The notes: a model not told the origin generated them from the letters alone. A DNA stretch of 53,071 nucleotides from Streptomyces muensis (GCF_021474425.1 NZ_JAKEIP010000034.1:1-53071), one strand, 5' to 3'; counted from the stretch's first letter, positions 7,467-15,848 are shown. Numbers and translations are program-made.

Positions 7467-8624
7467 TTGGGGCAGCTGACCGGCGGGGATCCCTCGCTGC
7501 TGCGAAGGATCAACTCCGCGGTGGTGCTGCACGCGCTGCGTGCCACGGACGCCGCCACACTGACGGAGATCACCCGGGTGACCGGACTGTCCCGGCCGAC
7601 CGTCGAGGGCGTCGTCGAAGGGCTCATCGAGGCGGGGTACGTCGTCGAGAAGGCGGCCGACGAGAGTGTCGTGCGGCGCCAGGGCCGGCCCGCGCGGCGG
7701 TTCCGGTTCCGCGCCGAGGCGGGTCATCTGCTGGGCGTGGACGTCGGCGCGCACCGTGTGGCCGCGCTCCTCGCCGACCTGGACGGCCGGGTGCTGGGCG
7801 CCATCGACAAGGACGTCGACGAGACGGCTCCGGCCGACGAGCGGCTGGAGCGGGTGCGTACGGCGGTCGCCGAACTGCTGCGCCGGGCGGGGGTGGCGCG
7901 CGGCTCGCTGCGGGCCGTCGGCGTCGCGACGCCGGGCATCGTCGAGGCCGACGGGACCGTCAGGCTGGGCGCCGCGCTGCCCGAGTGGACGGGGCTCAGG
8001 CTGGGCGAGCGGTTGAGCCGTTCCTTCAAGTGCCCTGTCCTGGTGGAGAACGACGCCAACGCGGCGGCGGTCGCCGAGCACTGGAAGGGTTCCGCGACCG
8101 AGTCCGACGACGTGGTGTTCGTGCTGGCCGGGCTGAGCCCGGGCGCCGGTTCGCTGATCGGCGGTCAGCTGCACCGGGGCTTCGGCGGCGCGGCCGGTGA
8201 GATCGGCGCGCTGCATCTGCTGGGCCGCGAGGCGACGCCGGAGACCCTGCTGTCCACCACGGACGAGCCGCTGCGCCCGCTCGACGAGCGCGCGGTCGCC
8301 GAGGTCTTCGCCCAGGCCCGCAAGGGCGACCAGCGGGCCCTGGCGGCCGTCGACCGTTTCATCCAGCGCCTCGTCCACGACGTGGCCGCCCTCGTCCTCG
8401 CCCTCGACCCCGAGCTGGTCGTGGTCGGCGGCTGGGCCGCCGGTCTGGACGGCGTGCTGGAGCCGCTGCGGCGCGAGCTGGCCCGCTACTGTCTGCGCCC
8501 GCCGAAGGTCGCCCTGTCCCTCCTCGGCGAGGCGGCCGTGGCGACGGGCGCGCTGCGGCTCGCCCTCGACCATGTGGAGGAGCAGCTGTTCGCGGTGGAG
8601 GGGACGGTGACGGGGCGGCGCTGA
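7467..8624 (+). CDS. ROK-family transcriptional regulator
   Basis: 385-residue repressor-type ROK protein, usually a sugar-responsive regulator. TTG at 7467 is chosen as start because GGGAGGA lies seven bases upstream; the resulting N-terminus GQLTGGDPSLLRRINSAVVL matches the family. The N-terminal winged helix (EITRVTGLSRPTVEGVVEGL) is followed by the ROK fold with LLGVDVGAHRVAALLADLDG, the NDANAAAVAEHW motif and ELVVVGGWAA. The zinc-binding cysteine cluster CxCGxxGC of classical ROK repressors is not visible after the GAAGEIGALHLLG stretch, so metal binding or glucokinase-like activity is doubtful. Convergent with the GntR gene and separated by a strong hairpin. Confidence 0.9.
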   Translation: MGQLTGGDPSLLRRINSAVVLHALRATDAATLTEITRVTGLSRPTVEGVVEGLIEAGYVVEKAADESVVRRQGRPARRFRFRAEAGHLLGVDVGAHRVAALLADLDGRVLGAIDKDVDETAPADERLERVRTAVAELLRRAGVARGSLRAVGVATPGIVEADGTVRLGAALPEWTGLRLGERLSRSFKCPVLVENDANAAAVAEHWKGSATESDDVVFVLAGLSPGAGSLIGGQLHRGFGGAAGEIGALHLLGREATPETLLSTTDEPLRPLDERAVAEVFAQARKGDQRALAAVDRFIQRLVHDVAALVLALDPELVVVGGWAAGLDGVLEPLRRELARYCLRPPKVALSLLGEAAVATGALRLALDHVEEQLFAVEGTVTGRR

Positions 8625-8653
8625 CGACGCACCGTCCGCGTCGGTGAACGCGA

Positions 8654-8680
8654 CGCGCCCCGGAGTGGCTCCGGGGCGCG
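8654..8680. terminator. Bidirectional hairpin terminator
   Basis: A perfect 12-bp stem (CGCGCCCCGGAG / CTCCGGGGCGCG) with the three-base loop TGG lies between the convergent ROK and GntR genes. There is no U-tract, as is common in Streptomyces. Confidence 0.8.
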
Positions 8681-8701
8681 CGGCATGTGCGGGTACGGCG
8701 G

Positions 8702-9463
8702 TCAGGACGCCTGGCGTTCCGGGTCCTGGTGGATCTCCACGCGGCCGGAGTCGCCGAAGGTCAGCCGGCAGGTGTCCGCGCGGTACGTGGCGACGGAGAG
8801 CGCGGCGGTGCGGCCCTCGGCGAGGTAGCGGGTGGTGACGACGAGGACTGGGGCCCCGGGGAGGCGGTCCAGCTCCTTGGCGTCGTCCGCGCGTGCCGAG
8901 CCCAGCTCGACGGCGCTCTCCTGGCCCTCCAACTCCAGGTGCTGAAGCTCGCGCAGCACGGCACGCGCGCGTGCCGCTCCGGACGGGGCGTCGATGGCGG
9001 AGAGGTCGGGCACCGACGACTGCGGGATGTAGAGCAGCTCGGCGGCGACGGGCTGGCCATGCGTCACGCGGGAGCGGCGCACGGTGTGCACGGCCTCGTC
9101 CCGGCCGCTGTCCAGGGCGTCGGCGACGGACGCGGGCGGCACCGCGGGCGTGCAGTCCACGGGCTGCCAGACGTCGTCGGGCGCTCCCGGCCAGGCGTGC
9201 TGCTCGCTGCCGACGGACACGCCCACGCGCGGCGGCGCCACGGTCGTACCGACACCGCGGCGGCGCTGGAGCCTGCCCTCCAGTTCGAGCTGTTCCAGTG
9301 CCTGGCGGAGCGTGGCCCTGGCGACGCCGAAGCGGGCGGCCAGGTCGCGTTCGTTGGGCAGAATCTCGCCCACGGTGAATTCGGAGTCCAGTGCTTCACT
9401 GAGCACGGTCCTCAGGTGCCAGTACTTCGGTTCCGGCACCGATTCGAGCTGCGTGGTCCCCAC
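8702..9463 (-). CDS. GntR-family transcriptional regulator (HutC/UTRA type)
   Basis: 253 residues from GTG 9463, with GGAGGA upstream. The N-terminal GntR winged helix is clear (LPNERDLAARFGVARATLRQALEQLELEGRL, then RRRGVGTTVA). The C-terminal effector domain is of UTRA type: HTVRRSRVTHGQPVAAELLYIP, then PVLVVTTRYLAEGRTAALSVATYRADTCRLTF. HutC-type regulators sense small molecules such as sugars or amino acid derivatives. There is no adjacent transport operon, so the ligand is unknown. A near-consensus housekeeping promoter lies about 75 bases upstream. Confidence 0.92.
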   Translation of the reverse strand: MGTTQLESVPEPKYWHLRTVLSEALDSEFTVGEILPNERDLAARFGVARATLRQALEQLELEGRLQRRRGVGTTVAPPRVGVSVGSEQHAWPGAPDDVWQPVDCTPAVPPASVADALDSGRDEAVHTVRRSRVTHGQPVAAELLYIPQSSVPDLSAIDAPSGAARARAVLRELQHLELEGQESAVELGSARADDAKELDRLPGAPVLVVTTRYLAEGRTAALSVATYRADTCRLTFGDSGRVEIHQDPERQAS

Positions 9464-9539
9464 CCTGTCCTCCGCAATCGCCGTGGCCCAGCGGCGTTTT
9501 AGCGCCCTTGTTTATTAAAGGTTGTTGCACTTATCAGCG

Positions 9540-9568
9540 ACCATAGGGCGGCCCTCACCCTTGGTCAA
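9540..9568 (-). promoter_or_regulatory. Housekeeping (HrdB-type) promoter of the GntR gene
   Basis: On the minus strand TTGACC and TATGGT are separated by exactly 17 bases. Both hexamers are close to the vegetative consensus. The predicted leader is about 70 bases and includes an unusually AT-rich stretch (9500-9530, TTTATTAAAGGTTGTTG on the plus strand) that could hold an operator. Confidence 0.75.
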
Positions 9569-9634
9569 TACCAATGGCCGGGAACGTTCACGGGACGGGC
9601 CCGGGCCGCCGCGCCCATGGCGCGGCGGCGGGAG

Positions 9635-10519
9635 CTACGCCGTTGCCAGCGACGTCAGCTTGTCGGGGTTGCGGATGATGTAGACCGCCTGGATCCGGCC
9701 GTCCAGGACGTCCAGCTGGAAGACGCTGTCGGGCTTGTCGCCGGAGCGCACCAGCACCGCGGGTCCACCGTTGACCTCCAAGAACCGGAAGGACACGTCG
9801 GCGACGCCCTTCTGTGCGGCGCCGACGAGGAAGCGGCCCACCTTGTCGGCGGTCTCCAGGACGCGTACCGGCGCCTTGGCCTTGCCGCCGCTGTCGCCGA
9901 CGAGGCGGACGTCCGGGGCGAGCAGGGACATGAGCCCCTCCAGGTCGCCCTCCGCCGCCGCGGCCAGGAACCGTTCGGTGAGATCGCGTCGCTGGACGGG
10001 GTCGACCTCGTACCGGGGCCGCCGCTCGTCGACGTGCTTGCGGGCCCGCCCGGCGAGCTGGCGCACGGCCGCCTCGCCGCGGTCGAGCATGGCGGCGATC
10101 TCGGCGTACGGGTAGCCGAAGGCCTCCCTGAGGACGAACACGGCCCGCTCCAGCGGTGACAGCGACTCCAGGACGACGAGGACGGCGAGGGAGACGGAGT
10201 CGGCGAGCACGGCCCGCTCTGCGGTGTCCGGGACGGCGTCGCCGAAGTCGGTGACGTACGGCTCCGGCAGCCAGGGGCCGACATAGGTCTCGCCCCGCGC
10301 CTTGACCTGGCGCAGCCGGTCGATGGCGAGCCGGGTGGTGACGCGCACCAGGTAGGCGCGCGGTTCGCGCACCTCGGACCGGTCGGCGTTGGACCAGCGC
10401 AGCCAGGCCTCCTGCACCACGTCCTCCGCGTCGGCCACGCGGCCGAGCATGCGGTAGGCGACTCCCAGGAGGACGGGGCGGTGCTCTTCGAAGACGTCGG
10501 TCTCGGTGTAGGTGGTCAC
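9635..10519 (-). CDS. ECF41-type RNA polymerase sigma factor (SigJ-like)
   Basis: 294 residues from GTG 10519. Sigma region 2 (FEEHRPVLLGVAYRMLGRVADAEDVVQEAWLRW in pieces) and region 4 (LSPLERAVFVLREAFGYPY) are followed by a SnoaL/NTF2-like C-terminal domain. The ECF41 hallmarks are present: WLPEP in the linker, GDSGGKAKA (family DGGGK), and NPDKL at the C-terminus. In this group the fused domain modulates sigma activity and no separate anti-sigma factor is needed (family knowledge). An in-frame start at 10624 would add 35 residues unlike the family. It is divergent from an alpha/beta hydrolase, a plausible target gene. Confidence 0.93.
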   Translation of the reverse strand: MTTYTETDVFEEHRPVLLGVAYRMLGRVADAEDVVQEAWLRWSNADRSEVREPRAYLVRVTTRLAIDRLRQVKARGETYVGPWLPEPYVTDFGDAVPDTAERAVLADSVSLAVLVVLESLSPLERAVFVLREAFGYPYAEIAAMLDRGEAAVRQLAGRARKHVDERRPRYEVDPVQRRDLTERFLAAAAEGDLEGLMSLLAPDVRLVGDSGGKAKAPVRVLETADKVGRFLVGAAQKGVADVSFRFLEVNGGPAVLVRSGDKPDSVFQLDVLDGRIQAVYIIRNPDKLTSLATA

Positions 10520-10747
10520 TGTTCCATCCCATCCGACGCGTCCGGCCGTGTCCAGGCGAAATCGAACAGCCCCGGGCGCATGGCGCTCAACCCCGAGGCA
10601 CGCGGGACCGGTTGAGGACCCCACCCTCGTCGAGGATCACGGGCCACCGAGGTCTACCCGTCGGTAGCAATTGCTGACAAGCTGTCTACGGCCGTCCCGC
10701 CGGCGTGTCCCAGACTCCGTCAGTGTGTCCCAGACGAGGAGCACCAC

Positions 10748-11578
10748 ATGTCCGCCACCGTCTCCTTCCAGGTCGACTCTCCGCACGGCCCGCAGAGCGT
10801 GAGCGTCGACTACGCGCGCGTGGGCAACGGCGAACCGCTGCTCCTGCTGCACGGGATCGGTCATCACCGGCAGGTCTGGGACCCGGTGGTCGACATCCTC
10901 GCGGCCGAGCGCGACGTGATCTGCGTGGACCTGCCCGGCTTCGGGACGTCCCCCGGCCTGCCCGACGGTCTCGCCTACGACCTGGCCACGACGACGGCCG
11001 TGTTCGGTGCCTTCTGCGAGGCCATGGATCTGGAACGGCCGCATGTGGTGGGCAACTCGCTGGGCGGTCTGATCGCGCTGGAACTGGGCCGCGAGAAGCT
11101 GGCGCGGTCCGTGACCGCCCTCTCCCCGGCCGGCTTCTGGTCCGAGGCCGAGCGGCGCTACGCCTTCGGTGTGCTCCTCGCGATGCGGCACATCTCGCGA
11201 CGGCTGCCGCTGCCGCTGGTGGCGCAGCTGTCCCGGTCGGCGGCCGGCCGTGCCGTCCTGACCAGCACGATCTACGCCCGCCCCGGCCGCCGGTCACCCG
11301 AGGCCGTGGTCGCCGAGACGCTGGCCCTGGCGCGGGCCACGGGTTTCGACCAGACCCTCGGCGCCGGTCGGACCGTCCGCTTCACCGACGACATCCCCGG
11401 GATCCCGGTCACCGTGGCCTGGGGCAGCAGGGACCGGCTGCTCGTGCGCCGTCAGGGTGTGCGCGCCAAGCAGATCATCCCGCGGGCCCGCCTCGTCCGG
11501 TTGCCCGGTTGCGGCCACTGCCCCATGAACGACGACCCGGCCCTGGTCGCGCGCGTCATCCTCGACGGCAGCCGCTGA
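10748..11578 (+). CDS. Alpha/beta-hydrolase
   Basis: 276-residue cytoplasmic hydrolase starting at ATG 10748 behind GAGGAG. It shows the oxyanion motif LLLLHGIGHHRQVW, the nucleophile elbow VVGNSLGGLIAL (Ser), an Asp after the late strand (WGSRDRLLV) and the catalytic His (LPGCGHCPMND). The substrate is not predictable. It is divergent from the ECF41 sigma gene; the 11-base sequence GTGTCCCAGAC occurs twice just upstream (about 10704 and 10722). Its last 285 bases overlap, antisense, the extended 3' end of the EamA gene. Confidence 0.9.
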   Translation: MSATVSFQVDSPHGPQSVSVDYARVGNGEPLLLLHGIGHHRQVWDPVVDILAAERDVICVDLPGFGTSPGLPDGLAYDLATTTAVFGAFCEAMDLERPHVVGNSLGGLIALELGREKLARSVTALSPAGFWSEAERRYAFGVLLAMRHISRRLPLPLVAQLSRSAAGRAVLTSTIYARPGRRSPEAVVAETLALARATGFDQTLGAGRTVRFTDDIPGIPVTVAWGSRDRLLVRRQGVRAKQIIPRARLVRLPGCGHCPMNDDPALVARVILDGSR

Positions 11579-12493
11579 GCCGCGTGGGGTAGGCACGCGT
11601 GGGGTGCGCCCGCGCGGGGCGCGCTTCAACGCGCCGGAGCCCAGCGCGACTCCGACGCCGACCAGGGCACTGCCGAGGGCCTGGACGGCGCCGTAGGAGC
11701 CGGTTCCGACGAGCGGGGCGGTGCAGGCGGCGGCCACCGGGATGAGGCCGGAGAAGAGCGTGGCGCGCTCGGCGCCGATCCGCTGCATGCCGATGTACCA
11801 GCACACGAAGCCGACGACGGTCACGATCACGGCCTGCCACAGCAGAGCCAGCGTCTCGACGGTGTCGGGCCGGCGCAGCCACCCGGTGCCGTCGAGGAGC
11901 AGCCCGGCCGCCGCCGACTCCACGGCGGCGATCCCGCACACCACGGCGGACAGCAGCCGCGGGCCCAGAGGGCGCAGTACGGGCACGGCCAGGACCGCGA
12001 AACCGACCTCGCCGACCAGCGCGCACACGGAGAACGCGATGCCGGCGCCGTCCGTGCGTCCCCAGCCCTGAACCGTGAACGCGCCGACCGCGACGAGCGA
12101 CGCCCCGTACAGGACCGTCCGTTGCGGCCGCCGCCGCCCGTCCAGCAGGGGCACGACCACGGCCACCACCACCGGCGCGCAGCCGACGAAGACACCAGGA
12201 ACCGCCGGTTCCGCTGTCCGCTCGGCGGCGATGACGGCCAGGTTGAAGCCGACCATGCCGACGGCGGCGAGGACGACGAGGCGGGCCCACTGACGCGTGG
12301 CGAGCGCGCGCAGCTGGGCCGCCGCGTACCGCCCGGCGAGGGGGACGAGCAGGAGACAGGCGAGGCCGTAGCGCAGGAACTGGCCGCCGGCGTACGGGTA
12401 GTCGCCGAGGAGGCTGTTGGCGGTGAAGGATCCTCCGACGAGGACGCAGGCGAGCGCGGCGAGGAGGGCTCCGCCCGTGGTGGTGGCGTTCAT
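11294..12493 (-). CDS. EamA-family (DMT superfamily) transporter with antisense-encoded tail
   Basis: Integral membrane exporter with ten predicted helices formed by two EamA repeats, from about MNATTTGGALLAALACVLVGG to ALVGVGVALGSGAL. ATG 12493 gives 399 residues; an ATG at 12526 is also in frame. The membrane domain ends near base 11620, but no stop occurs until 11294. The last 95 or so residues are therefore hydrophilic and read antisense through the convergent hydrolase gene, so the tail is probably not a conserved domain. Divergent from a MocR regulator, a common pairing for amine or vitamin-related exporters. A TAGCGT -10-like element lies seven bases before 12493. Confidence 0.85.
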   Translation of the reverse strand: MNATTTGGALLAALACVLVGGSFTANSLLGDYPYAGGQFLRYGLACLLLVPLAGRYAAAQLRALATRQWARLVVLAAVGMVGFNLAVIAAERTAEPAVPGVFVGCAPVVVAVVVPLLDGRRRPQRTVLYGASLVAVGAFTVQGWGRTDGAGIAFSVCALVGEVGFAVLAVPVLRPLGPRLLSAVVCGIAAVESAAAGLLLDGTGWLRRPDTVETLALLWQAVIVTVVGFVCWYIGMQRIGAERATLFSGLIPVAAACTAPLVGTGSYGAVQALGSALVGVGVALGSGALKRAPRGRTPRVPTPRGSAAAVEDDARDQGRVVVHGAVAATGQPDEAGPRDDLLGAHTLTAHEQPVPAAPGHGDRDPGDVVGEADGPTGAEGLVETRGPRQGQRLGDHGLG

Positions 12494-12526
12494 GGGAGCG
12501 ACGCTAGGAACTAGTGCGGCCCGCAT

Positions 12527-12539
12527 TAAGGTCCACTTT
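12527..12539. promoter_or_regulatory. Candidate MocR/PdxR operator
   Basis: The minus strand reads AAAGTGGACCTTA, directly before the MocR start and between the divergent MocR and EamA genes. As I recall, the corynebacterial PdxR site is AAAGTGGW(T)CTA, which this resembles closely. Binding is inferred. Confidence 0.45.
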
Positions 12540-12540
12540 C

Positions 12541-14001
12541 ATGACGTCATCGGAGACCAATCCGGCCGGGGGCCCGGAGCGGCAGGTGGGCTCCGCCGCC
12601 TGGGAGTTGCTTCTGCCGGCCGCTTCGGCGCCCGCACGCACGCGTGGACGTTCGCTGCAGGCGGCGTTGCGTGAGGCGGTGCGATCGGGGCGGCTGACGC
12701 CGGACACGCGGCTGCCGTCGAGCCGGGACCTCGCGGCCGACCTCGGCGTGTCCCGCGGGTTGATCACCGAGGCGTACGAGCAGCTGACGGCGGAGGGCTA
12801 TCTGCGCAGCGGCAGGGGTGCCGGGACCTGGGTGGGCGGCGCCGTGCGGTCGGCCCGGCCACGCGCGCGTGACCTCGCGCCGCGAGCCACCGATGCCCGC
12901 GCCGACTTCGTTCCCGGTACGCCGGACCTGTCGATGTTCCCGCGCGCCGCGTGGGCGGCCGCGCAGCGCGGGGTGCTGGCCGAGCTGCCGCACCACGAGC
13001 TCGGCTACCCCGACCCGCGCGGACTGCCGCGACTGCGTACAGCGCTCGCCGAGCTGCTGGCACGCCGCCGGGGTGTGGTCGCGGATCCCGAGCGTCTGGT
13101 GGTCGTCTCCGGGGTGGCGCAGGCGACGACGCTGCTCGGTTTCGTGCTGCACGCGCGCGGGCTGCGCGAAGTCGGCGTCGAGAACCCCGGAAGTCCGCAG
13201 CACGACGCCCTCTACGCCGCCGCGGGCGTCATGACGGTGCCACTGCCGCTGGACGACGAGGGGCTGGTCATGGAGCCGCTGCGGGAGTCGGGCGTACGGT
13301 CCGTGGTCACGACACCGGCCCACCAGTTCCCCACCGGCATCGCCTACTCCGCGCGCCGCCGTACCGAGTTGCTCGACTGGGCGCGGTCCGTCGACGGTTT
13401 CGTCCTGGAGGACGACTACGACGGCGACTTCCGGTACGACCGCGCGCCCGTCGGCGCGCTTCAGGGCCTGGACCCTGAGCGCGTCGCCTACGCGGGCTCG
13501 GTCAGCAAGTCCCTCGCTCCAGGGCTGCGGCTCGGCTGGCTGCTCGTACCGGAGGCGCTCGCCGAGGACGTCGTCGAGCGCAAGCGGACCATGGACCTCG
13601 GGCACCCCACGCTCGACCAGGCGCTGTTCGCCAGGTTCGTGGAGCGCGGCGACTACGACCGCCAGCTGCGTCGGTGCCAGCGCGCGTACCGGGAGCGTCG
13701 CGACGCCCTCGTCTCGGCGCTGGAGGAGCACTTCCCGGGCGCGGAGGTGACGGGGATCGCGGCAGGCCTGCATGTCATCGCCGCCTTGCCGGAACGGTAC
13801 GGGCCGCGGGAGCGGTTCCTCGCGCGCGTGGCCGCGGCCGGTGTGGCGGTGCGCCCGCTGGCGGACTACGCGCACGTGCATGGCAGGGAGGACGGGCGGC
13901 AGGGCCTGCGGCTGGTGCTGGGGTACGCGCACCTGCCGCCGACCCGGATCCGGGCGGGCGTACGGCTCATGGCGGAGGCCGCCGCAGCTGGTCACCGCTG
14001 A
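12541..14001 (+). CDS. MocR/PdxR-type regulator (GntR helix-turn-helix fused to aminotransferase fold)
   Basis: 486 residues from ATG 12541. The N-terminal GntR winged helix (LPSSRDLAADLGVSRGLITEAYEQLTAEGYL) is joined to a class I aminotransferase-like domain: HHELGYPDPRGLPRLR, VVVSGVAQATTLLG, TTPAHQFPTGIAYS, VLEDDYDGDFRYD, and the PLP lysine in YAGSVSKSLAPGLRLGW. Such proteins sense PLP or PLP adducts of amines and usually control vitamin B6 or amine genes. It probably regulates itself and the divergent EamA exporter through the site at 12527-12539. Confidence 0.93.
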   Translation: MTSSETNPAGGPERQVGSAAWELLLPAASAPARTRGRSLQAALREAVRSGRLTPDTRLPSSRDLAADLGVSRGLITEAYEQLTAEGYLRSGRGAGTWVGGAVRSARPRARDLAPRATDARADFVPGTPDLSMFPRAAWAAAQRGVLAELPHHELGYPDPRGLPRLRTALAELLARRRGVVADPERLVVVSGVAQATTLLGFVLHARGLREVGVENPGSPQHDALYAAAGVMTVPLPLDDEGLVMEPLRESGVRSVVTTPAHQFPTGIAYSARRRTELLDWARSVDGFVLEDDYDGDFRYDRAPVGALQGLDPERVAYAGSVSKSLAPGLRLGWLLVPEALAEDVVERKRTMDLGHPTLDQALFARFVERGDYDRQLRRCQRAYRERRDALVSALEEHFPGAEVTGIAAGLHVIAALPERYGPRERFLARVAAAGVAVRPLADYAHVHGREDGRQGLRLVLGYAHLPPTRIRAGVRLMAEAAAAGHR

Positions 14002-14049
14002 GCACGACTCGCCGATGGCGCGCCGGTTCCCTTGCGGATGCGGTCAGTT

Positions 14050-14071
14050 GTTCACTTGTGGTTTCCGTGTG
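14050..14071 (+). promoter_or_regulatory. Pho-box-like direct repeat upstream of phoD
   Basis: Two contiguous 11-base units, GTTCACTTGTG and GTTTCCGTGTG, lie 64 bases before the PhoD start. PhoP boxes of Streptomyces are 11-base direct repeats with a GTTCACC-like core. The first unit matches well, the second only partly. This suggests phosphate-starvation control. Confidence 0.5.
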
Positions 14072-14134
14072 CGCTGCGGCGCACCAGTAGTTGTGGCACT
14101 GCACACTGGCCGGATCCCGCCCCTGGAGGCCTCC

Positions 14135-15709
14135 ATGTCACACCGTTCGTTCCCGGGTCGTCGCAGCGTTCTGCGCGGCTCGCTCGCCGCTTCGGCGGCG
14201 CTCACCCTGCCCACGGCGCTCGGCTCGGCACCGGTGTTCGCCCTGTCGGGGCGGCCCAGGGCGGGATGGGGCGTACAGACGGGCGACGTGACCTGCGACT
14301 CGGGGCTGGTGTGGGTGCGGTCCGACCGTCCGGCCCGGATGATCGTGGAGACCTCCGCCACCGAGTCGTTCCGCGCACCGCGCAGATGGCACGGCCCGCT
14401 GCTCGGCGCGGACACGGACTTCACCGGCACGACCCGGCTGCGCGGCCTGCCGTCCGGCGAGCAGATCCACTACCGCGTGCTGCTCGCCGACCCGGACGAC
14501 CCGCGCCGCACCGGCGAACCGGTCACCGGCACCTTCCGCACGGCCTCCGCGCGGCGGCGCGACGGGGTGCGCTTCGTGTGGTCGGGCGACCTCGCCGGTC
14601 AGGGCTGGGGCATCAACCCGGACTTCGGCGGCTACCGGATCTACAACGCGATGGCCGCGCTGGACCCGGACTTCTTCCTGTGCAGCGGTGACAACATCTA
14701 CGCCGACGGCCCGATCTCGGCCTCGGTGGCGCTGCCCGACGGCAGCACGTGGCGGAACATCACCACCGAAGAGAAGTCCAAGGTCGCCGAGACCCTGGCC
14801 GAGTTCCGCGGGAACTTCCGCTACAACCTGCTCGACGACAACCTCAAGCGGTTCAACGCCCAGGTCCCGTCCATCATCCAGTGGGACGACCACGAGGTGA
14901 CCAACAACTGGTACCCCGGCGAGATCCTGGCCGACGCCCGCTACACCGAGAAGAACGTCGACGTCCTGGCCTCGCGCGCCCGGCAGGCGTTCTCGGAGTA
15001 CTTCCCGATCTCGACGCTGCGCCGCCCCGACGGCCGGGTCTACCGCGTGGTCAACCACGGTCCGCTGCTGGACGTGTTCGTGCTGGACATGCGCACCTAC
15101 CGCAACGCCAACTCCACGGACGACCAGGCCACCGACGCGCAGGGCATCCTCGGCGCCGAGCAGCTGCGGTGGCTCAAGCGCGAGCTGGCCCGCTCCCGGG
15201 CGGTGTGGAAGGTGATCGCCTCGGACATGCCGCTGGGCCTGGTGGTGCCGGACACCGGCGACGGCAAGCCGAACGTCGAGGCCGTCGCGCAGGGCGACCC
15301 GGGGGCACCGCTCGGGCGGGAGCTGCAGATCGCGGAGCTCCTGCGGTTCATCAAGCACCGCGGGATCACCGGCACGGTGTGGCTGACCGCCGACGTGCAC
15401 TACACCTCGGCCCAGCACTACCAGCCGTCGCGGGCGGCCTTCACCGACTTCGAGCCGTTCTGGGAGTTCGTCTCCGGTCCGCTGAACGCGGGTGCCTTCC
15501 CGGCGAACACGCTGGACAACACGTTCGGTCCGGACCGGGTGTTCATCAAGGCGCCGACGACCGCGAACGTCTCGCCGGCCGGCGGCTACCAGTTCTTCGG
15601 CGAGGTCGACATCGACGGCGACAGCGGCGAGCTGACGGTCCGGCTGCGCGAGTCCGACGGCACCGTGCTGTTCACCCAGGTCCTGCAACCGGGCCGGGTC
15701 GGTCAGTAA
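14135..15709 (+). CDS. phoD: Tat-exported PhoD-family alkaline phosphatase/phosphodiesterase
   Basis: 524 residues from ATG 14135 behind GGAGG. The N-terminus has a twin-arginine signal (GRRSVLRGSLAASAALTLP, Arg9-Arg10) ending near FALSGRP, so the folded metalloenzyme is exported. The PhoD N-terminal beta domain (GVQTGDVTCDSGLVWVRSDR) is followed by the metallophosphatase core: VWSGDLAGQGWGIN, SGDNIYADGPI, WDDHEVTNNW, and C-terminal WLTADVHYT. PhoD enzymes use calcium and iron to release phosphate from mono- and diesters (family knowledge). The Pho-box-like repeat upstream fits this role. Confidence 0.92.
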   Translation: MSHRSFPGRRSVLRGSLAASAALTLPTALGSAPVFALSGRPRAGWGVQTGDVTCDSGLVWVRSDRPARMIVETSATESFRAPRRWHGPLLGADTDFTGTTRLRGLPSGEQIHYRVLLADPDDPRRTGEPVTGTFRTASARRRDGVRFVWSGDLAGQGWGINPDFGGYRIYNAMAALDPDFFLCSGDNIYADGPISASVALPDGSTWRNITTEEKSKVAETLAEFRGNFRYNLLDDNLKRFNAQVPSIIQWDDHEVTNNWYPGEILADARYTEKNVDVLASRARQAFSEYFPISTLRRPDGRVYRVVNHGPLLDVFVLDMRTYRNANSTDDQATDAQGILGAEQLRWLKRELARSRAVWKVIASDMPLGLVVPDTGDGKPNVEAVAQGDPGAPLGRELQIAELLRFIKHRGITGTVWLTADVHYTSAQHYQPSRAAFTDFEPFWEFVSGPLNAGAFPANTLDNTFGPDRVFIKAPTTANVSPAGGYQFFGEVDIDGDSGELTVRLRESDGTVLFTQVLQPGRVGQ

Positions 15710-15825
15710 CTCCCGTAGCCTGGACCTCGTGCCGCGTACCGGTGTCATCCCCCGGTGCGCGGCACGGTCGTACCCGGCCTGCCGAACTCCCCGTCCGTGA
15801 GCCCGTTTTCGCAGGTCAGAACTGA

Positions 15826-15848
15826 TTGTCAGTGGTCGCCTCTACGGT
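15826..15848 (+). promoter_or_regulatory. RecA-NDp (PafBC-type) DNA damage promoter, perfect match
   Basis: TTGTCAGTG at 15826-15834, eight bases, then TACGGT at 15843-15848. This fits TTGTCRGTG-N8-TAnnnT, the motif of RecA-independent DNA damage genes in mycobacteria and Streptomyces, at every fixed position. The -10 ends six bases before ATG 15855, so the mRNA would be leaderless or nearly so. Confidence 0.75.

Noticed and set aside
6669..8573. Long minus-strand frame antisense to the response regulator and ROK genes
   Set aside because: Same antisense composition; both plus-strand genes have complete domains and start sites.
10704..10732. Direct repeat GTGTCCCAGAC as ECF41 promoters
   Set aside because: Neither copy matches the expected TGTCACA/CGTC pattern; kept only as a note.
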